Assembly (NCBI GenBank): GCA_017936665.1
Contig: JAGBFB010000042.1
Location: forward strand, 55,547 to 119,546
DNA from: Spirochaetaceae bacterium
GTDB taxonomy: Bacteria; Spirochaetota; Spirochaetia; Treponematales; Treponemataceae
Reading direction: 5' to 3'
DNA length: 64,000 nt
Translations under genes and position numbers: made by a program
Notes under the pieces: model-generated
Told to the model about the DNA's origin: nothing
What the model saw: only the letters and a program-made list of their open reading frames with translations
Database searches by the model: none
Part shown: piece after piece, positions 16,300-25,899 of the stretch
How positions within the stretch are numbered: position 1 is the first letter of the stretch
Layout: every line of letters starts with the position of its first letter

Positions 16300-17211
16300 T
16301 CATTGTACTTCACAAAAAAAATCATATTCAGACTTTTTCTCAAGTTTTTTTATATGAATTATTTCTGTTTGTACCCCTGTTTTATCTATAAATTGCATAC
16401 GAGAAGTACAAAATTCAATAGTTTTAAAATCTTTACTTTTTATCTCTATACTTTCTGTTTTGTTTGATAAATCTTGATTTACGATATAATCTCTCTTTTT
16501 TTCAATAGTTTCTTTTATTTCAACAATGTTATAATCTACTACTATCATTGTTGAAGGATTCTCAAATAAAACAATCTGCTGTTTTTCAGGAATGATTTTA
16601 AAATGTTTTTTGTTTAATGCTACATCTTCAGCAACAATTTTTATGAAAACTAAAATTAAAATAACAAGAACAAAAAAAATTATTAATTCCGTACGCATTA
16701 AAAACTTTTTAGTATGTTTTTGTGAATCATTATTATTCAAATCATCTTTTCTTATTACAAGAAAAGATACTAAACTTGCAATTAAAGAACATACTGAAAA
16801 TATAGAAGCTAGAATCAAACCCAAAAGAATCAAGTATTTCAACGATCTAACTGAAAAGGCAAGATAAATAACACAAGATGCCACAAACCATAAAAGAAAA
16901 AAGAATGAAACAAATTTTTTCAAAAAATCTATTATCCCTTTCGAATTGGAAAAAATCTCTACAGAATAAAGATACATACTAAAAATACTTCCGTATGTAA
17001 ACAATCCTACAATTGCCTTATAGATTAAGAACTTCCAATTAATATCTAATTCACTTAATCTAAGATTATAAACAGCATAAAAACAATCCTGATAATAAAA
17101 CACGAAAAAAACTGATATTACGATTATAACATCTTTGATAATGTTATATCCACCTGAATATTTACTAAAAGATTTTACTTTATATTTCAAACTTAGTGTC
17201 TTAGTTTCCAT
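16300..17211 (-). CDS. Multi-pass membrane protein, function unknown
   Basis: The 303-residue protein is not recognised. It appears to have five membrane segments (about residues 24-45, 65-85, 93-118, 126-152 and 172-193). A soluble C-terminal tail of about 110 residues follows, rich in Glu and Lys (EIKETIEKKRDYIVNQDLSN). It is preceded by GGGAG and follows the GT2 gene by 61 bases, so it is probably the last gene of the polysaccharide operon. Proximity to the ATPase/TOPRIM pair leaves open a link to that system, but the intervening hairpin and promoter argue for separate expression. Confidence 0.55.
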   Translation of the reverse strand: METKTLSLKYKVKSFSKYSGGYNIIKDVIIVISVFFVFYYQDCFYAVYNLRLSELDINWKFLIYKAIVGLFTYGSIFSMYLYSVEIFSNSKGIIDFLKKFVSFFFLLWFVASCVIYLAFSVRSLKYLILLGLILASIFSVCSLIASLVSFLVIRKDDLNNNDSQKHTKKFLMRTELIIFFVLVILILVFIKIVAEDVALNKKHFKIIPEKQQIVLFENPSTMIVVDYNIVEIKETIEKKRDYIVNQDLSNKTESIEIKSKDFKTIEFCTSRMQFIDKTGVQTEIIHIKKLEKKSEYDFFCEVQ

Positions 17212-17272
17212 AATAAGTTACTCCCTTTTTTCTAAAACCCCAGTATGTATTTTTGAAAAATACAACTTCCTC

Positions 17273-18091
17273 TTAAAGAATACCAATTTCTTCCAATATT
17301 TTTTTATTCATTTCTTTTCGTTCTTTATCAAAAATCCAACCCCACTTATTAAAATATTTTATGGCTGATTTTATATGTTGAATTAACATTTTTTTACTCT
17401 TATAGGATTCTTTTGCATGGTCATGAATAATTGAAACATGAGGATAAAAAATTGTTTTACTAACTTTATGAATTCTCCGCATTAAATCAAAATCTTCAAA
17501 ATACATAAAGAATTTATCATCAAAATATAAGTTATGTTCTTTTAAGATTTTACAATTCAAGAACATAAAACAACCACTTAAACAAGGAGGATTCATAATC
17601 TTGTCATATCCAGATTGTTTTAGAATATATCTATCATTTTTTTTTTCTGTTTTTTTTGTTTTTGGTAAAAATCTTCTGAATATCAAATCACTAGGAGTTG
17701 GCAATAATTTACATAAATATTGTAATTCACCATTTGGATAAACCACTTTGGGAAGAATATATCCCACATCTTGATTTTCTGACATATAATTTGTTAATTC
17801 TAGTAATACATTAGGTTCAAATCGTATATCAGGATTTAAGACAACATGATAATCAGCACCAACTTCTAGAGATTTTTTTATAGCAATATTATGGCTTGAA
17901 CCATAACCTGTATTATCATGAGGTATGTATTCTATTAATGGGGATATATCTTTTACATAAGAAAGTTCATCTGTTGGAGAATTATCAATTATATAGATTT
18001 TATCCACACAATTTGAATCTAAAACAGACTTTAGAACTGTTTCAATTTGATTGCGAGGTGTTTTGTATAAGACTATTGAAGTTGTTAGCAT
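17273..18091 (-). CDS. GT2 glycosyltransferase, rhamnosyltransferase-like
   Basis: This 272-residue family 2 enzyme has the GT-A landmarks TTSIVLYKTPRNQIE, IDNSPTD, NTGYGSSHNIAIKK, LNPDIRFEPN (the DxD-like NPD) and GCFMFLNCKIL, followed by FMYFEDFDLMRRI. This pattern (NPD plus FEDxDL) is typical of WbbL/RfbN-type rhamnosyltransferases. With dTDP-rhamnose made by the rfb operon, transfer of rhamnose to a lipid-linked precursor at the inner membrane is likely. It overlaps the preceding GT gene by seven bases. Confidence 0.85.
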   Translation of the reverse strand: MLTTSIVLYKTPRNQIETVLKSVLDSNCVDKIYIIDNSPTDELSYVKDISPLIEYIPHDNTGYGSSHNIAIKKSLEVGADYHVVLNPDIRFEPNVLLELTNYMSENQDVGYILPKVVYPNGELQYLCKLLPTPSDLIFRRFLPKTKKTEKKNDRYILKQSGYDKIMNPPCLSGCFMFLNCKILKEHNLYFDDKFFMYFEDFDLMRRIHKVSKTIFYPHVSIIHDHAKESYKSKKMLIQHIKSAIKYFNKWGWIFDKERKEMNKKILEEIGIL

Positions 18092-18792
18092 TTTTTATCC
18101 TTAGTAAAAACATTTGTTAAAATAATATATCTATCCTTTATTCTATCACTTAGTTTTCTTTTAGACTTATTAGAAGACTCACTAACATTATTTTCATGGC
18201 GTCTATAAAATAATAATTTTTCTTTTATGAACTTTATTTTAAAATTATTAAATGCTGCAAAATTACCAATATACATATCATGCATTGGTAATTTTTGAGG
18301 AAATGGTAAAACAGCATTGAGCAATTTTCTTTTTACGACCATACAACAGCCATGATACCCATTTTTAACAATATTCTGCCATTTTCCATATTTAGTATTA
18401 TTAACTTTAAAGAAAGAATCATGTGTTATATTTAAATTAGAATCTGTTATATATGCATCATGAATAATTAAATCATAATCATCCATATATGACAAACAAA
18501 TTTCAACTTTATTTGAACTCCATTTATCATCTTGGTCACACAAAAAAACAACATCACCATTTGAATGTTTTAATGCGTTTTCTAAGTTATATATTGTTGA
18601 ACGAAATCTATTATCTTTTAACAGTTTTATTCTAGAATCATAATAGTTTTCAATAATATCTACAGTTTTATCAGTACTACCATCATCTGAAATAATAATT
18701 TCATCATCATTCGAAAGTTGAGGCAATATTGAGTCAATTTGTTCTTTTATAAATTTTTCACCATTATAGGTTGCCATACATACTGAAATCAT
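18085..18792 (-). CDS. GT2 glycosyltransferase
   Basis: The 235-residue protein starts MISVCMATYNGEKFIKEQIDSILPQL and contains IIISDDGSTDKTVDII and VVFLCDQDDKWSSNKVE. These are the nucleotide-sugar and metal-binding motifs of a GT-A family 2 enzyme that resembles rhamnosyl- or galactosyltransferases of O-antigen loci. The donor cannot be deduced. It overlaps the next GT2 gene and follows the third GT2 gene by seven bases, so it belongs to the polysaccharide operon. Confidence 0.85.
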   Translation of the reverse strand: MISVCMATYNGEKFIKEQIDSILPQLSNDDEIIISDDGSTDKTVDIIENYYDSRIKLLKDNRFRSTIYNLENALKHSNGDVVFLCDQDDKWSSNKVEICLSYMDDYDLIIHDAYITDSNLNITHDSFFKVNNTKYGKWQNIVKNGYHGCCMVVKRKLLNAVLPFPQKLPMHDMYIGNFAAFNNFKIKFIKEKLLFYRRHENNVSESSNKSKRKLSDRIKDRYIILTNVFTKDKKC

Positions 18793-18799
18793 AAATACC

Positions 18800-19603
18800 T
18801 CATTTTAATTTTATTAATTCAGTAAAAAAACTAAGTTTTCTATGAATAAATGTTAATTTAAGAGTTCTCTTAAATAAAATTATCTTGTAATTTTGTTTTG
18901 GAAAATATTTATTATAATAAACTTTTGCATCTTTAATAAAAATTTTGAACCTATTGAAATCTTGTTCAAAAGTATTTTTTGTTACTCCTGAAAAATTTTG
19001 ATTCAACACAACATCAAAACAAAATCCAATTATAAAATTATTTTCTTTTATTTGTTTTACAAAATCATGATCTACAAAATCTAAAAATAATGTTTCATCA
19101 TATTTTAATTTTGAAAAAACAGATCCTTTTATACACATTCCAGAATTTATAAAAGAATATTCATTTATTTTATCATCTTTCACATCGTTAACAGATTGAA
19201 TATGATAGTTATATACCCCATTAGATAAACTTGGAGACATTATACCTTCAGAATCTTTTACGATAGGACAAATGATATCGACAGAGGGATTAGATTCAAT
19301 ATACGCAATATATTTATTAAATATATTACTATCAAAATCTGTATCTTGGTCAAGAATAAGTATATAATCGTCATTTCTAGGTTTTATTATTTCTATGGCT
19401 TTATTATATGCCCTAGAAATTCCTTTATTTCCTTGCATATCTATATAGACAAATTTATTAAAACTTTCATTTGCATACAAGTTATTCGATTTTTTTATAG
19501 ATTTATCTGTTGAATTATCGACGAATACAATATTGTCAATATTACGAATTGAAATACTTTTTATGAAATTATTGTATATAACAATTATTTTGTAAATTTT
19601 CAC
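18800..19603 (-). CDS. GT2 glycosyltransferase
   Basis: This 267-residue enzyme has a short N-terminus (KIYKIIVIYNN), then NIVFVDNSTDKSIKK, GNKGISRAYNKAIEII and YILILDQDTDFDSN (DxD-like motif). It lacks the full SVVIPTYN opening but keeps the NxG and DQDTDF motifs common to rhamnosyltransferase-like GT2 proteins. It likely starts at GTG 19603, 11 bases after AGGAAAG, and overlaps the wzy gene by 35 bases. Donor and acceptor are unknown. Confidence 0.8.
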   Translation of the reverse strand: MKIYKIIVIYNNFIKSISIRNIDNIVFVDNSTDKSIKKSNNLYANESFNKFVYIDMQGNKGISRAYNKAIEIIKPRNDDYILILDQDTDFDSNIFNKYIAYIESNPSVDIICPIVKDSEGIMSPSLSNGVYNYHIQSVNDVKDDKINEYSFINSGMCIKGSVFSKLKYDETLFLDFVDHDFVKQIKENNFIIGFCFDVVLNQNFSGVTKNTFEQDFNRFKIFIKDAKVYYNKYFPKQNYKIILFKRTLKLTFIHRKLSFFTELIKLK

Positions 19604-20735
19604 TGTGTTTCTTTCCTGTATTTGAAGTTAATAGTATATAGATAGTTAATACTAACATTCCTGTAGAGTTAAAAATCAAAGGATTTAGAGCCGCGGAGAT
19701 AACATATAGAACAAAGGGTATTACATATGTTTTGCTCAATGATTTATTTTTATTGTACAGAAAACAAAACATAACAATTACAGTTCCAATTATACCCCAA
19801 TATCTAACCATATCCAAAAAAGTTACTTCAGTTTGCCATGTAATACAGTTAAAACCAGAAGTATAGTAAGAACTACCAGTACCATTACCAATCAACAATA
19901 TATGAGGTTGTTCTGATATCAGTTCATAAAACGAAATTATATGATTTATTTTTATTGAATTTGATTTTTCTTTAGTATCAAAAACATTAGTAGATGTTAA
20001 TAAGAAAAGTAAACCCAAAATTGCTACAATCGTTAATAGAAAGAAAAAATGTCGATATGTTTTCAATCTCATATTGCATAAACATATTAGTAATAAAGAA
20101 ATATAAGAAAATAAAATTAACCCTCGGGAAGCTGAAAATAAAATCCCCATACCAAGAATAAATAAATAAATAAAAGATGAGATTTTCTTATTATCACAAT
20201 ATTCTATAAAATATAAAGAAAAAGGAATTATTAATATAGGCGATGTTCTAAAATGTATCATAAATAAATTTATAGATCCAAACTGTCGAGTTCCCCAAAA
20301 CCCAGAATCTAATGCTAAAAACAAGGTTTGAATTCTTTTTACAAACGAATTAGAAACAAAAGTTGCAAATACTGATATAACAACAATTAAGGATAAACAT
20401 AAACCAACATGTTTAATAACATTTAAATAATCTATCGAATTATCCAACAATAAAATTAATAATAATGGCACACAGGATGCAATTAAAAAAATATAGTTGG
20501 AATGTTCATCATTGATTGAGAATAATGTGCCTAATAGTAGAACTATGAAAATAATTAATATTCTAAATAAATTTAAAACATAAATTTTCTTATTGTAATT
20601 CAATAAAAAAACAATCAAACATATGCAAACTAACAGTGCAAAAATCAATTTCTTACTAACCAAAAAATCTGCAGCAGGGAACAAAACAACAAAAAGAGAA
20701 TACAAATAAAACAAAAAAGATATAATTTTTTTCAT
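19569..20735 (-). CDS. Wzy-like O-antigen/polysaccharide polymerase
   Basis: The 388-residue protein is almost entirely hydrophobic, with about ten to eleven membrane segments and a larger external loop near residues 280-310 (SEQPHILLIGNGTGSSYY). It fits the O-antigen ligase/polymerase (Wzy) topology, with LFSASRGLILF as the typical conserved Arg region. Wzy joins lipid-linked repeat units on the periplasmic face. The neighbouring wzx and GT genes and the wzz-like gene at 5.9-6.7 kb complete a Wzx/Wzy pathway. Sequence alone cannot exclude a ligase (WaaL-type) role. Confidence 0.8.
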   Translation of the reverse strand: MKKIISFLFYLYSLFVVLFPAADFLVSKKLIFALLVCICLIVFLLNYNKKIYVLNLFRILIIFIVLLLGTLFSINDEHSNYIFLIASCVPLLLILLLDNSIDYLNVIKHVGLCLSLIVVISVFATFVSNSFVKRIQTLFLALDSGFWGTRQFGSINLFMIHFRTSPILIIPFSLYFIEYCDNKKISSFIYLFILGMGILFSASRGLILFSYISLLLICLCNMRLKTYRHFFFLLTIVAILGLLFLLTSTNVFDTKEKSNSIKINHIISFYELISEQPHILLIGNGTGSSYYTSGFNCITWQTEVTFLDMVRYWGIIGTVIVMFCFLYNKNKSLSKTYVIPFVLYVISAALNPLIFNSTGMLVLTIYILLTSNTGKKHSENLQNNCYIQ

Positions 20736-20758
20736 TTTTTCCTATAAAAATTCAATTA

Positions 20759-21703
20759 TTATCCTTGTATTATAACATCACACCATTTACTAAGAGAATA
20801 CTTGTCATATATCTCTCTAGGTAATTCTTTATACGGACTAGAAAAAAAACTTTCTGGTATTTCAGGATTTTTTCTATCAATTATACATACGTTTTGTTCA
20901 TCATAAAAATCATAGTTTTTTATATTTAAATTTGTAGTTATAATTTTACACTTAGAAGCTAAAGCCTCAATAGTTCTAAGAGTTAAACCTTTTTGAGATG
21001 GAAATTGTATGTCTAGTACAGAAAAAGCACGTTTCATATTTTTTACATTTTTATCCAATGGTAATGAAAAAATCGAGTAGTGTATACCATATTTTTTATT
21101 ACAAATTAATCTAAAAAAATATTTAAAATAATAAAAACGACCTGTTAATATATAAAAATATCTATTTTTACAAAATTGAGTCTCTGCTATTTTTTTTATA
21201 ATATTTATTCGATCTGAATGTAACCAATAGGAACCATAAATATCTATTGATTTGTTATTACTATCTCTTAAACAAAAATCATCTAAATAAAACAAAGGTA
21301 AGAAGTTAAAACCATATTTTTCACAGTCAATACTATCAAAACTAAAAATCGTATCATAAAACTTTTTTACAATATTAAAATTTTGTATTCGCTCAACATC
21401 ATCCCATAAATACAATACAAACCTTGCATTTTTATTCAAATTACGCAAACCCAGTAAAAACTCTTCTGTTAAATAACGACCAACAATTACAATAACTTCA
21501 TTAAATTCAAAATCTTTAATTTGTGTTAAAATTTTACGCTGATGATTAAGATTCTGTTTTTTATATTGTTCATCAGAAATAAAACGACTTTTACTCTTTT
21601 TAGTATCTTTAACTAAAAACACCTTATGACCAACATCTTCAAAACCTTTTTTTATTTTATCATCATAATCATGAAAATTCATACCAACTAACAAAACATT
21701 CAT
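20759..21703 (-). CDS. GT-B-like glycosyltransferase (CgeB/GT1-like)
   Basis: The 314-residue protein starts MNVLLVGMNFHDYDDKIKKGFEDVGHKVFLV, a Rossmann-type opening typical of CgeB-like GT-B enzymes. It has a second domain with DRNNI-like spacing, FPSQKGLTLRTIEALASKCKIITTN (glycine-rich donor-binding loop and the E-x-A-x-C-K pattern), and a C-terminal FPESF/REIY region. It presumably adds one sugar of the repeat unit. Its start overlaps the epimerase stop, showing operon membership. Confidence 0.7.
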   Translation of the reverse strand: MNVLLVGMNFHDYDDKIKKGFEDVGHKVFLVKDTKKSKSRFISDEQYKKQNLNHQRKILTQIKDFEFNEVIVIVGRYLTEEFLLGLRNLNKNARFVLYLWDDVERIQNFNIVKKFYDTIFSFDSIDCEKYGFNFLPLFYLDDFCLRDSNNKSIDIYGSYWLHSDRINIIKKIAETQFCKNRYFYILTGRFYYFKYFFRLICNKKYGIHYSIFSLPLDKNVKNMKRAFSVLDIQFPSQKGLTLRTIEALASKCKIITTNLNIKNYDFYDEQNVCIIDRKNPEIPESFFSSPYKELPREIYDKYSLSKWCDVIIQG

Positions 21704-22533
21704 TAATTAGTCTCCATTATATTTCTTATCTTAGAACAATCACCCCATACAGCTAGGCTATCATAAGGTCTATCAGGGAATGCTCCATATTCAAGTTTTA
21801 TATCAAGATTATTATCTTTTATAAATCTTTCGACTCTAGAAGAAAGACTTTCAGGTTTACCACTACAGGCATTAATTATACCAAATTCCGAATTATTTAA
21901 CACAATTATAGCAACTTGTTTACAAAAGTCGTCAAAATCTAAAAAATCATATTGATTTATTCCAGATGTAAAAGGAAATATTTTCTTTCCATCATTAGCA
22001 GCTTGAATTAATTTTGAAAAAATAGAACAACCTTTTTCAGTATTATCAACAATATAGAAACCTCGAACCCATTGTAATTTAGTGCAAGTGCCTTTTACTA
22101 TTAATTGACACATTTGCCGCAAAGAATTTTTTGCAATTCCATACAGAGACAAAGGATTACATGGTGTATTCTCATTTATACTTCCTTCATGAAATCCAAC
22201 TTCATGCATACTTCCAAGCACAACTAATTTTTTAACTCCACCAGATACCATTTTTTTTAGAAATTCATAATGTTTTGGCAAATCATTTATATGATTCTCA
22301 GAAGCATGTTTAAAACCATCTCTCCAAGCCAGATGCAAAACAACATCAGGTTCTCCATAATATTCATAGGGAGTATCAATTTCAAATAAATTTCCGGCCT
22401 TAGATACTACATGTGGATAGTCGTACAAAAAATCTGTAAAATCAGATGCAATAATATCATTGCCCTTTTTAGAAAGTTCCTTTATTATTCCGTGTCCCAT
22501 AAAACCATTAGCACCAGTAACCAAAATCTTCAT
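21703..22533 (-). CDS. NAD-dependent epimerase/dehydratase family protein
   Basis: The 276-residue protein opens MKILVTGANGFMGHGIIKEL, the NAD(P)-binding glycine motif of extended SDR enzymes. It has VVLGSMHEVG and NPLSLYGIAKNSLRQM (Tyr-x3-Lys). It likely modifies a nucleotide sugar for the nearby transferases. The substrate is unknown, and the protein is shorter than GalE. The ATG at 22533, seven bases after GAGGG, was chosen over a TTG one codon upstream. Confidence 0.8.
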   Translation of the reverse strand: MKILVTGANGFMGHGIIKELSKKGNDIIASDFTDFLYDYPHVVSKAGNLFEIDTPYEYYGEPDVVLHLAWRDGFKHASENHINDLPKHYEFLKKMVSGGVKKLVVLGSMHEVGFHEGSINENTPCNPLSLYGIAKNSLRQMCQLIVKGTCTKLQWVRGFYIVDNTEKGCSIFSKLIQAANDGKKIFPFTSGINQYDFLDFDDFCKQVAIIVLNNSEFGIINACSGKPESLSSRVERFIKDNNLDIKLEYGAFPDRPYDSLAVWGDCSKIRNIMETN

Positions 22534-22571
22534 CAAGTTTCCCTCAAAATTTAAAAAATCAATAACAAAAA

Positions 22572-23138
22572 CTATATATATTTTATTATTTTTGCTGGAA
22601 TTCCAGCTACAACAGCACGATCGGGTACATCATGTGTTACAACAGCATTAGCACCGACAACACAATTATTACCTAATCTAACTCCGGGCATAATTCTTGC
22701 ACCTATACCAATGAAAACTCCATTACCAATCGTTGTTTTTTGTACTTTCAACTCTGCATCGTGTACACGAATCCCCGATATGAATTGATGATTACAATCT
22801 GCAATATAAACAAATGCAGAAAACATACAATCAGAACCTATTATTAATTCACTAGCGGCAATTATGTGGCAATTTTGTTCAATCGTTGTTCTATCTCCAA
22901 TAACCAATTTCGGATTCAATTTTACTCCTGCATACTCAGAAATAGCTTCAATTCTTGCATCATTTAAAATATGAACACTGTCTCCAATACGTATGAACCT
23001 TTTTCCAATAATTCTCATTGGTTTTATAATTTTAGATTTTCTACCTTTTGCTCCATAAAACAAATTATTTTTCATTATTTCAATTTTATTTTTCAGATAT
23101 AGAAATATTTTAGCTATAAATTTTATCATTTCCTTCAC
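22572..23138 (-). CDS. Left-handed beta-helix acyl(acetyl)transferase
   Basis: This 188-residue protein carries hexapeptide repeats (IGDSVHILNDARIE, IGDRTTIEQNCHI, IGNGVFIGIGARIMPGVRLGNNCVVGANAVVTHDVPD) and ends with AVVAGIPAKIIKYI, the hallmark of WcaF/maltose-acetyltransferase-like enzymes. It is expected to O-acetylate a polysaccharide sugar using acetyl-CoA in the cytoplasm. The start is GTG 23138, overlapping the wzx stop by four bases; an in-frame ATG lies nine bases later. The N-terminal 20 residues are basic and hydrophobic. Confidence 0.85.
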   Translation of the reverse strand: MKEMIKFIAKIFLYLKNKIEIMKNNLFYGAKGRKSKIIKPMRIIGKRFIRIGDSVHILNDARIEAISEYAGVKLNPKLVIGDRTTIEQNCHIIAASELIIGSDCMFSAFVYIADCNHQFISGIRVHDAELKVQKTTIGNGVFIGIGARIMPGVRLGNNCVVGANAVVTHDVPDRAVVAGIPAKIIKYI

Positions 23139-24565
23139 TTTTGTAAAACAGATTTTATATTTTTATGTATTCTATAAACCATACCATATATCACAACTAC
23201 TATTATATAAAAAATAATTTTTATTACAACAACAGTAATTCTATTAAATGAAAAATTCACAAAAGAAATCAACGAACTAAAACAAAATAACAACATAGCA
23301 ACTAAATCTTGCCAATTATTAAAAAACTTAATTCTTGTTACTATTTTCAAAAAAATATTCATAAATAAATATGAAATCGACAAAGCAATAGGAGCTGCAA
23401 TTACTCCCACTTTTGGAATTAGTAATAAATTTAGAACTAAACTAATCATAGCACCTAACATAGTAGAAATACCACTAATAACAGATCTTTTTTCAGCTGT
23501 CAAAACACATCCCATAAGTAAATTTCTTCCTGAAAAAATTACACCCACTAATACAAATGGAACATAAGAAGCAGCTTTATAAAATTTTTCACTTGCAACT
23601 ATCATTAAAGCTTCTTCTGAAAAAACAGCAAGTGCTAATGCACCTACATACAAGGCAAAATTATATATATTGTTCATTTTTGTCATATAAAACAAAAATG
23701 ATGTTTGATTTGAATCATCTGAGTATTTTTGAAATACATTTGGTTCTATAGCTTTATAAAAACTTTGTATTATCATATTCATTGCCATTGCAATCGTATA
23801 TGCAATATTATAAATCCCAATTATTTCTAAACTTACATATCGTTCAAGAATAATTCTATCAATACTAGTAAGTGCTAGATAAGAAATAGCACCTGGTAAA
23901 AGAGGTAGTGAAAATTTCAATGCAGATTTTATTTGCTTTAAATCTAAATTTATTTTTCCATGTTTAAGAATAATGGAAAAATAAATAATAGCAAAAGGTA
24001 ATAAAACAACTATACGACCATAATACTGGCTCATTAAACCAAAACCACAAACAGCAAGCATTACAAATGTAATAACATATTGCAATACACATCTTGTGAG
24101 TGATATACAAACAAATGTTTTTGCATTTTGTTTTACCCTATAATATACCATTGGAATAATAGAAAAACTTTCTAAAAAATTATTAAAAACAGCTAATCTA
24201 AAATAAGGTTTCCAAGGTACAGAAATATTAGTAATATCAATTATTTTGGGACCAAATAAATTTAATAAAACTAATACAAAAATATTAACTAAAGCTATAA
24301 AACAAAAAATATTACCAATCATCTTTTGTTGCTCATTTTCATCTTTACATTCAAAATAAAATCTTAATACATAAGAATTCAAAGATAAAGTACAAAAAAC
24401 ATAAATAAAAGAAATTACAGAATTTGTATACGAAAGAATACCATAGTCAGCAGGTGAAAGAAATCTAGTAAAAATAGGCATCATTAGAAAACTAATAATA
24501 CGGGGAACAACTTCACCAACTGTATATAAAATAGTATTTGAAAAGAGTTTATTTTTCACTTTCAT
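23135..24565 (-). CDS. Wzx-like polysaccharide flippase
   Basis: The 476-residue protein has about twelve to fourteen membrane segments and the family opening SNTILYTVGEVVPRIISFLMMPIFTRFLSPADYGILSY. It also has SLPLLPGAISYLALTSIDRIIL, typical of Wzx/MATE-like exporters. It would flip undecaprenyl-diphosphate-linked repeat units to the periplasm for Wzy. It sits centrally in the GT cluster and overlaps the acetyltransferase gene by four bases. Confidence 0.9.
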   Translation of the reverse strand: MKVKNKLFSNTILYTVGEVVPRIISFLMMPIFTRFLSPADYGILSYTNSVISFIYVFCTLSLNSYVLRFYFECKDENEQQKMIGNIFCFIALVNIFVLVLLNLFGPKIIDITNISVPWKPYFRLAVFNNFLESFSIIPMVYYRVKQNAKTFVCISLTRCVLQYVITFVMLAVCGFGLMSQYYGRIVVLLPFAIIYFSIILKHGKINLDLKQIKSALKFSLPLLPGAISYLALTSIDRIILERYVSLEIIGIYNIAYTIAMAMNMIIQSFYKAIEPNVFQKYSDDSNQTSFLFYMTKMNNIYNFALYVGALALAVFSEEALMIVASEKFYKAASYVPFVLVGVIFSGRNLLMGCVLTAEKRSVISGISTMLGAMISLVLNLLLIPKVGVIAAPIALSISYLFMNIFLKIVTRIKFFNNWQDLVAMLLFCFSSLISFVNFSFNRITVVVIKIIFYIIVVVIYGMVYRIHKNIKSVLQK

Positions 24566-24570
24566 AGAAT

Positions 24571-25887
24571 TTACAATCCTAATTGATTTAGAAAATTCAA
24601 ATTATTTTCTTTATCAAATTTTTCATAATATTTATCTTTAGATTCACACACAGGTTTATTAAGTGAAAAAATAAAATCCATAACATCATTTACAATATAC
24701 AAATTAGGATCATCAAAAACGTCTTTATGTGATAAATATTCTTCATTTGCTGAATACAACAACACTTTTTTATTATTATTTAAAGCTTGAAAAACAACTG
24801 TAGAATGTATTACTAAAACATTATCTGTCATTGATAATAATTCAAGTACATTTTTTTCAAAAAGAACTACTTCAAGATTTTTAAAATTTTGCCATTTTGT
24901 TTTTATGGTTTTAAATTCATTTTTCTGATTAGAGTGTAGTTTATAACAAATTGAACCATTATAACCAATTTTAAATAATTTTTCCAAAAACTTATCAAAA
25001 ATTGGTGTATGTTCAGAATTACTAATTATAACAAAACTATAACATTTTTCATGTTCCATATTTTCGTTTGTATATGAGTAATAAGAATTACCACTTGAAA
25101 AAATAGTAACTCCTGGAAAATTAATTCTCTGCTTCCAATACTCAGACCAAACAAAAAGATAATCAGCTGCTATAATATTTTTCGATGAAAAACCTTTAGG
25201 ATAAAAATACGCTGGATGTGACATACCTATTTCCCCATGTTGAATTTCAGATATCGGTATATGCAATAACTTCGCAGCCTTTATCATTCCCTTATGTATA
25301 CCATTTTGAATAAAAAAAATACTTTTGGGCTTCAATAAATTAAAGTAGTACATGTAATAAGACATTTCTATATAATAATCAATAATTCTGTTATTATAAA
25401 ATGATAAATCCAAGGAAATACCAAAATAATTATTTATTTTGGTAACAAAAAAATCTGAAAACAAATTTTTTTTGTATTTTTTTATTTTTTTTACTATTTT
25501 TTTATAACAACTGAAAACATAATTTGTATAAAAATATGTTTCAATACAAAAAAAATCATTTTTATATAACTCATAAAAATCTAAAGTATTGACATCTACA
25601 AATTTATCATTTATTTTATACCGAGAACATTGGAACAATATTCTTTTTCGTTTATTTTTTAGTATAATAAAAGGAAATTTTATAAATTCAAATATACAAC
25701 TAACACTATTTTTTAGAAAATTTAAAATTGATTTCTTCTTTTCGTGTTCTTTTTTTGTTTCAAAAGAACTGTTATATACACATATCAAAAACAAATCATG
25801 TCTAAAAATATCCCAATACTGTAATTCATTTTCATTCAATGACAACTCAAAATCAAAAAATTTCTTTATTTTATCATAAAAATCCAT
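24571..25887 (-). CDS. GT-B-fold-like surface carbohydrate protein, specificity unknown
   Basis: I do not recognise a precise family for this 438-residue protein. The first 150 residues are very rich in Phe, Lys, Tyr and Ile. The middle has IFFIQNGIHKGMIKAAKLLHIPISEIQHGEIG, in which the QHG motif and following ADYLFVWSEYWKQRI resemble GT-B enzymes of capsule loci (CDP-glycerol or polysialyl transferase-like folds). The C-terminus has LSMTDNVLVIHSTVVFQALNNNKKVLLYS, like the donor-binding helix of such enzymes. It is six bases upstream of wzx and 13 bases downstream of pseI, so it may transfer the nonulosonic acid made by the adjacent pse genes. That is inference. Confidence 0.55.
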   Translation of the reverse strand: MDFYDKIKKFFDFELSLNENELQYWDIFRHDLFLICVYNSSFETKKEHEKKKSILNFLKNSVSCIFEFIKFPFIILKNKRKRILFQCSRYKINDKFVDVNTLDFYELYKNDFFCIETYFYTNYVFSCYKKIVKKIKKYKKNLFSDFFVTKINNYFGISLDLSFYNNRIIDYYIEMSYYMYYFNLLKPKSIFFIQNGIHKGMIKAAKLLHIPISEIQHGEIGMSHPAYFYPKGFSSKNIIAADYLFVWSEYWKQRINFPGVTIFSSGNSYYSYTNENMEHEKCYSFVIISNSEHTPIFDKFLEKLFKIGYNGSICYKLHSNQKNEFKTIKTKWQNFKNLEVVLFEKNVLELLSMTDNVLVIHSTVVFQALNNNKKVLLYSANEEYLSHKDVFDDPNLYIVNDVMDFIFSLNKPVCESKDKYYEKFDKENNLNFLNQLGL

Positions 25888-25899
25888 AAAAAACGATTC

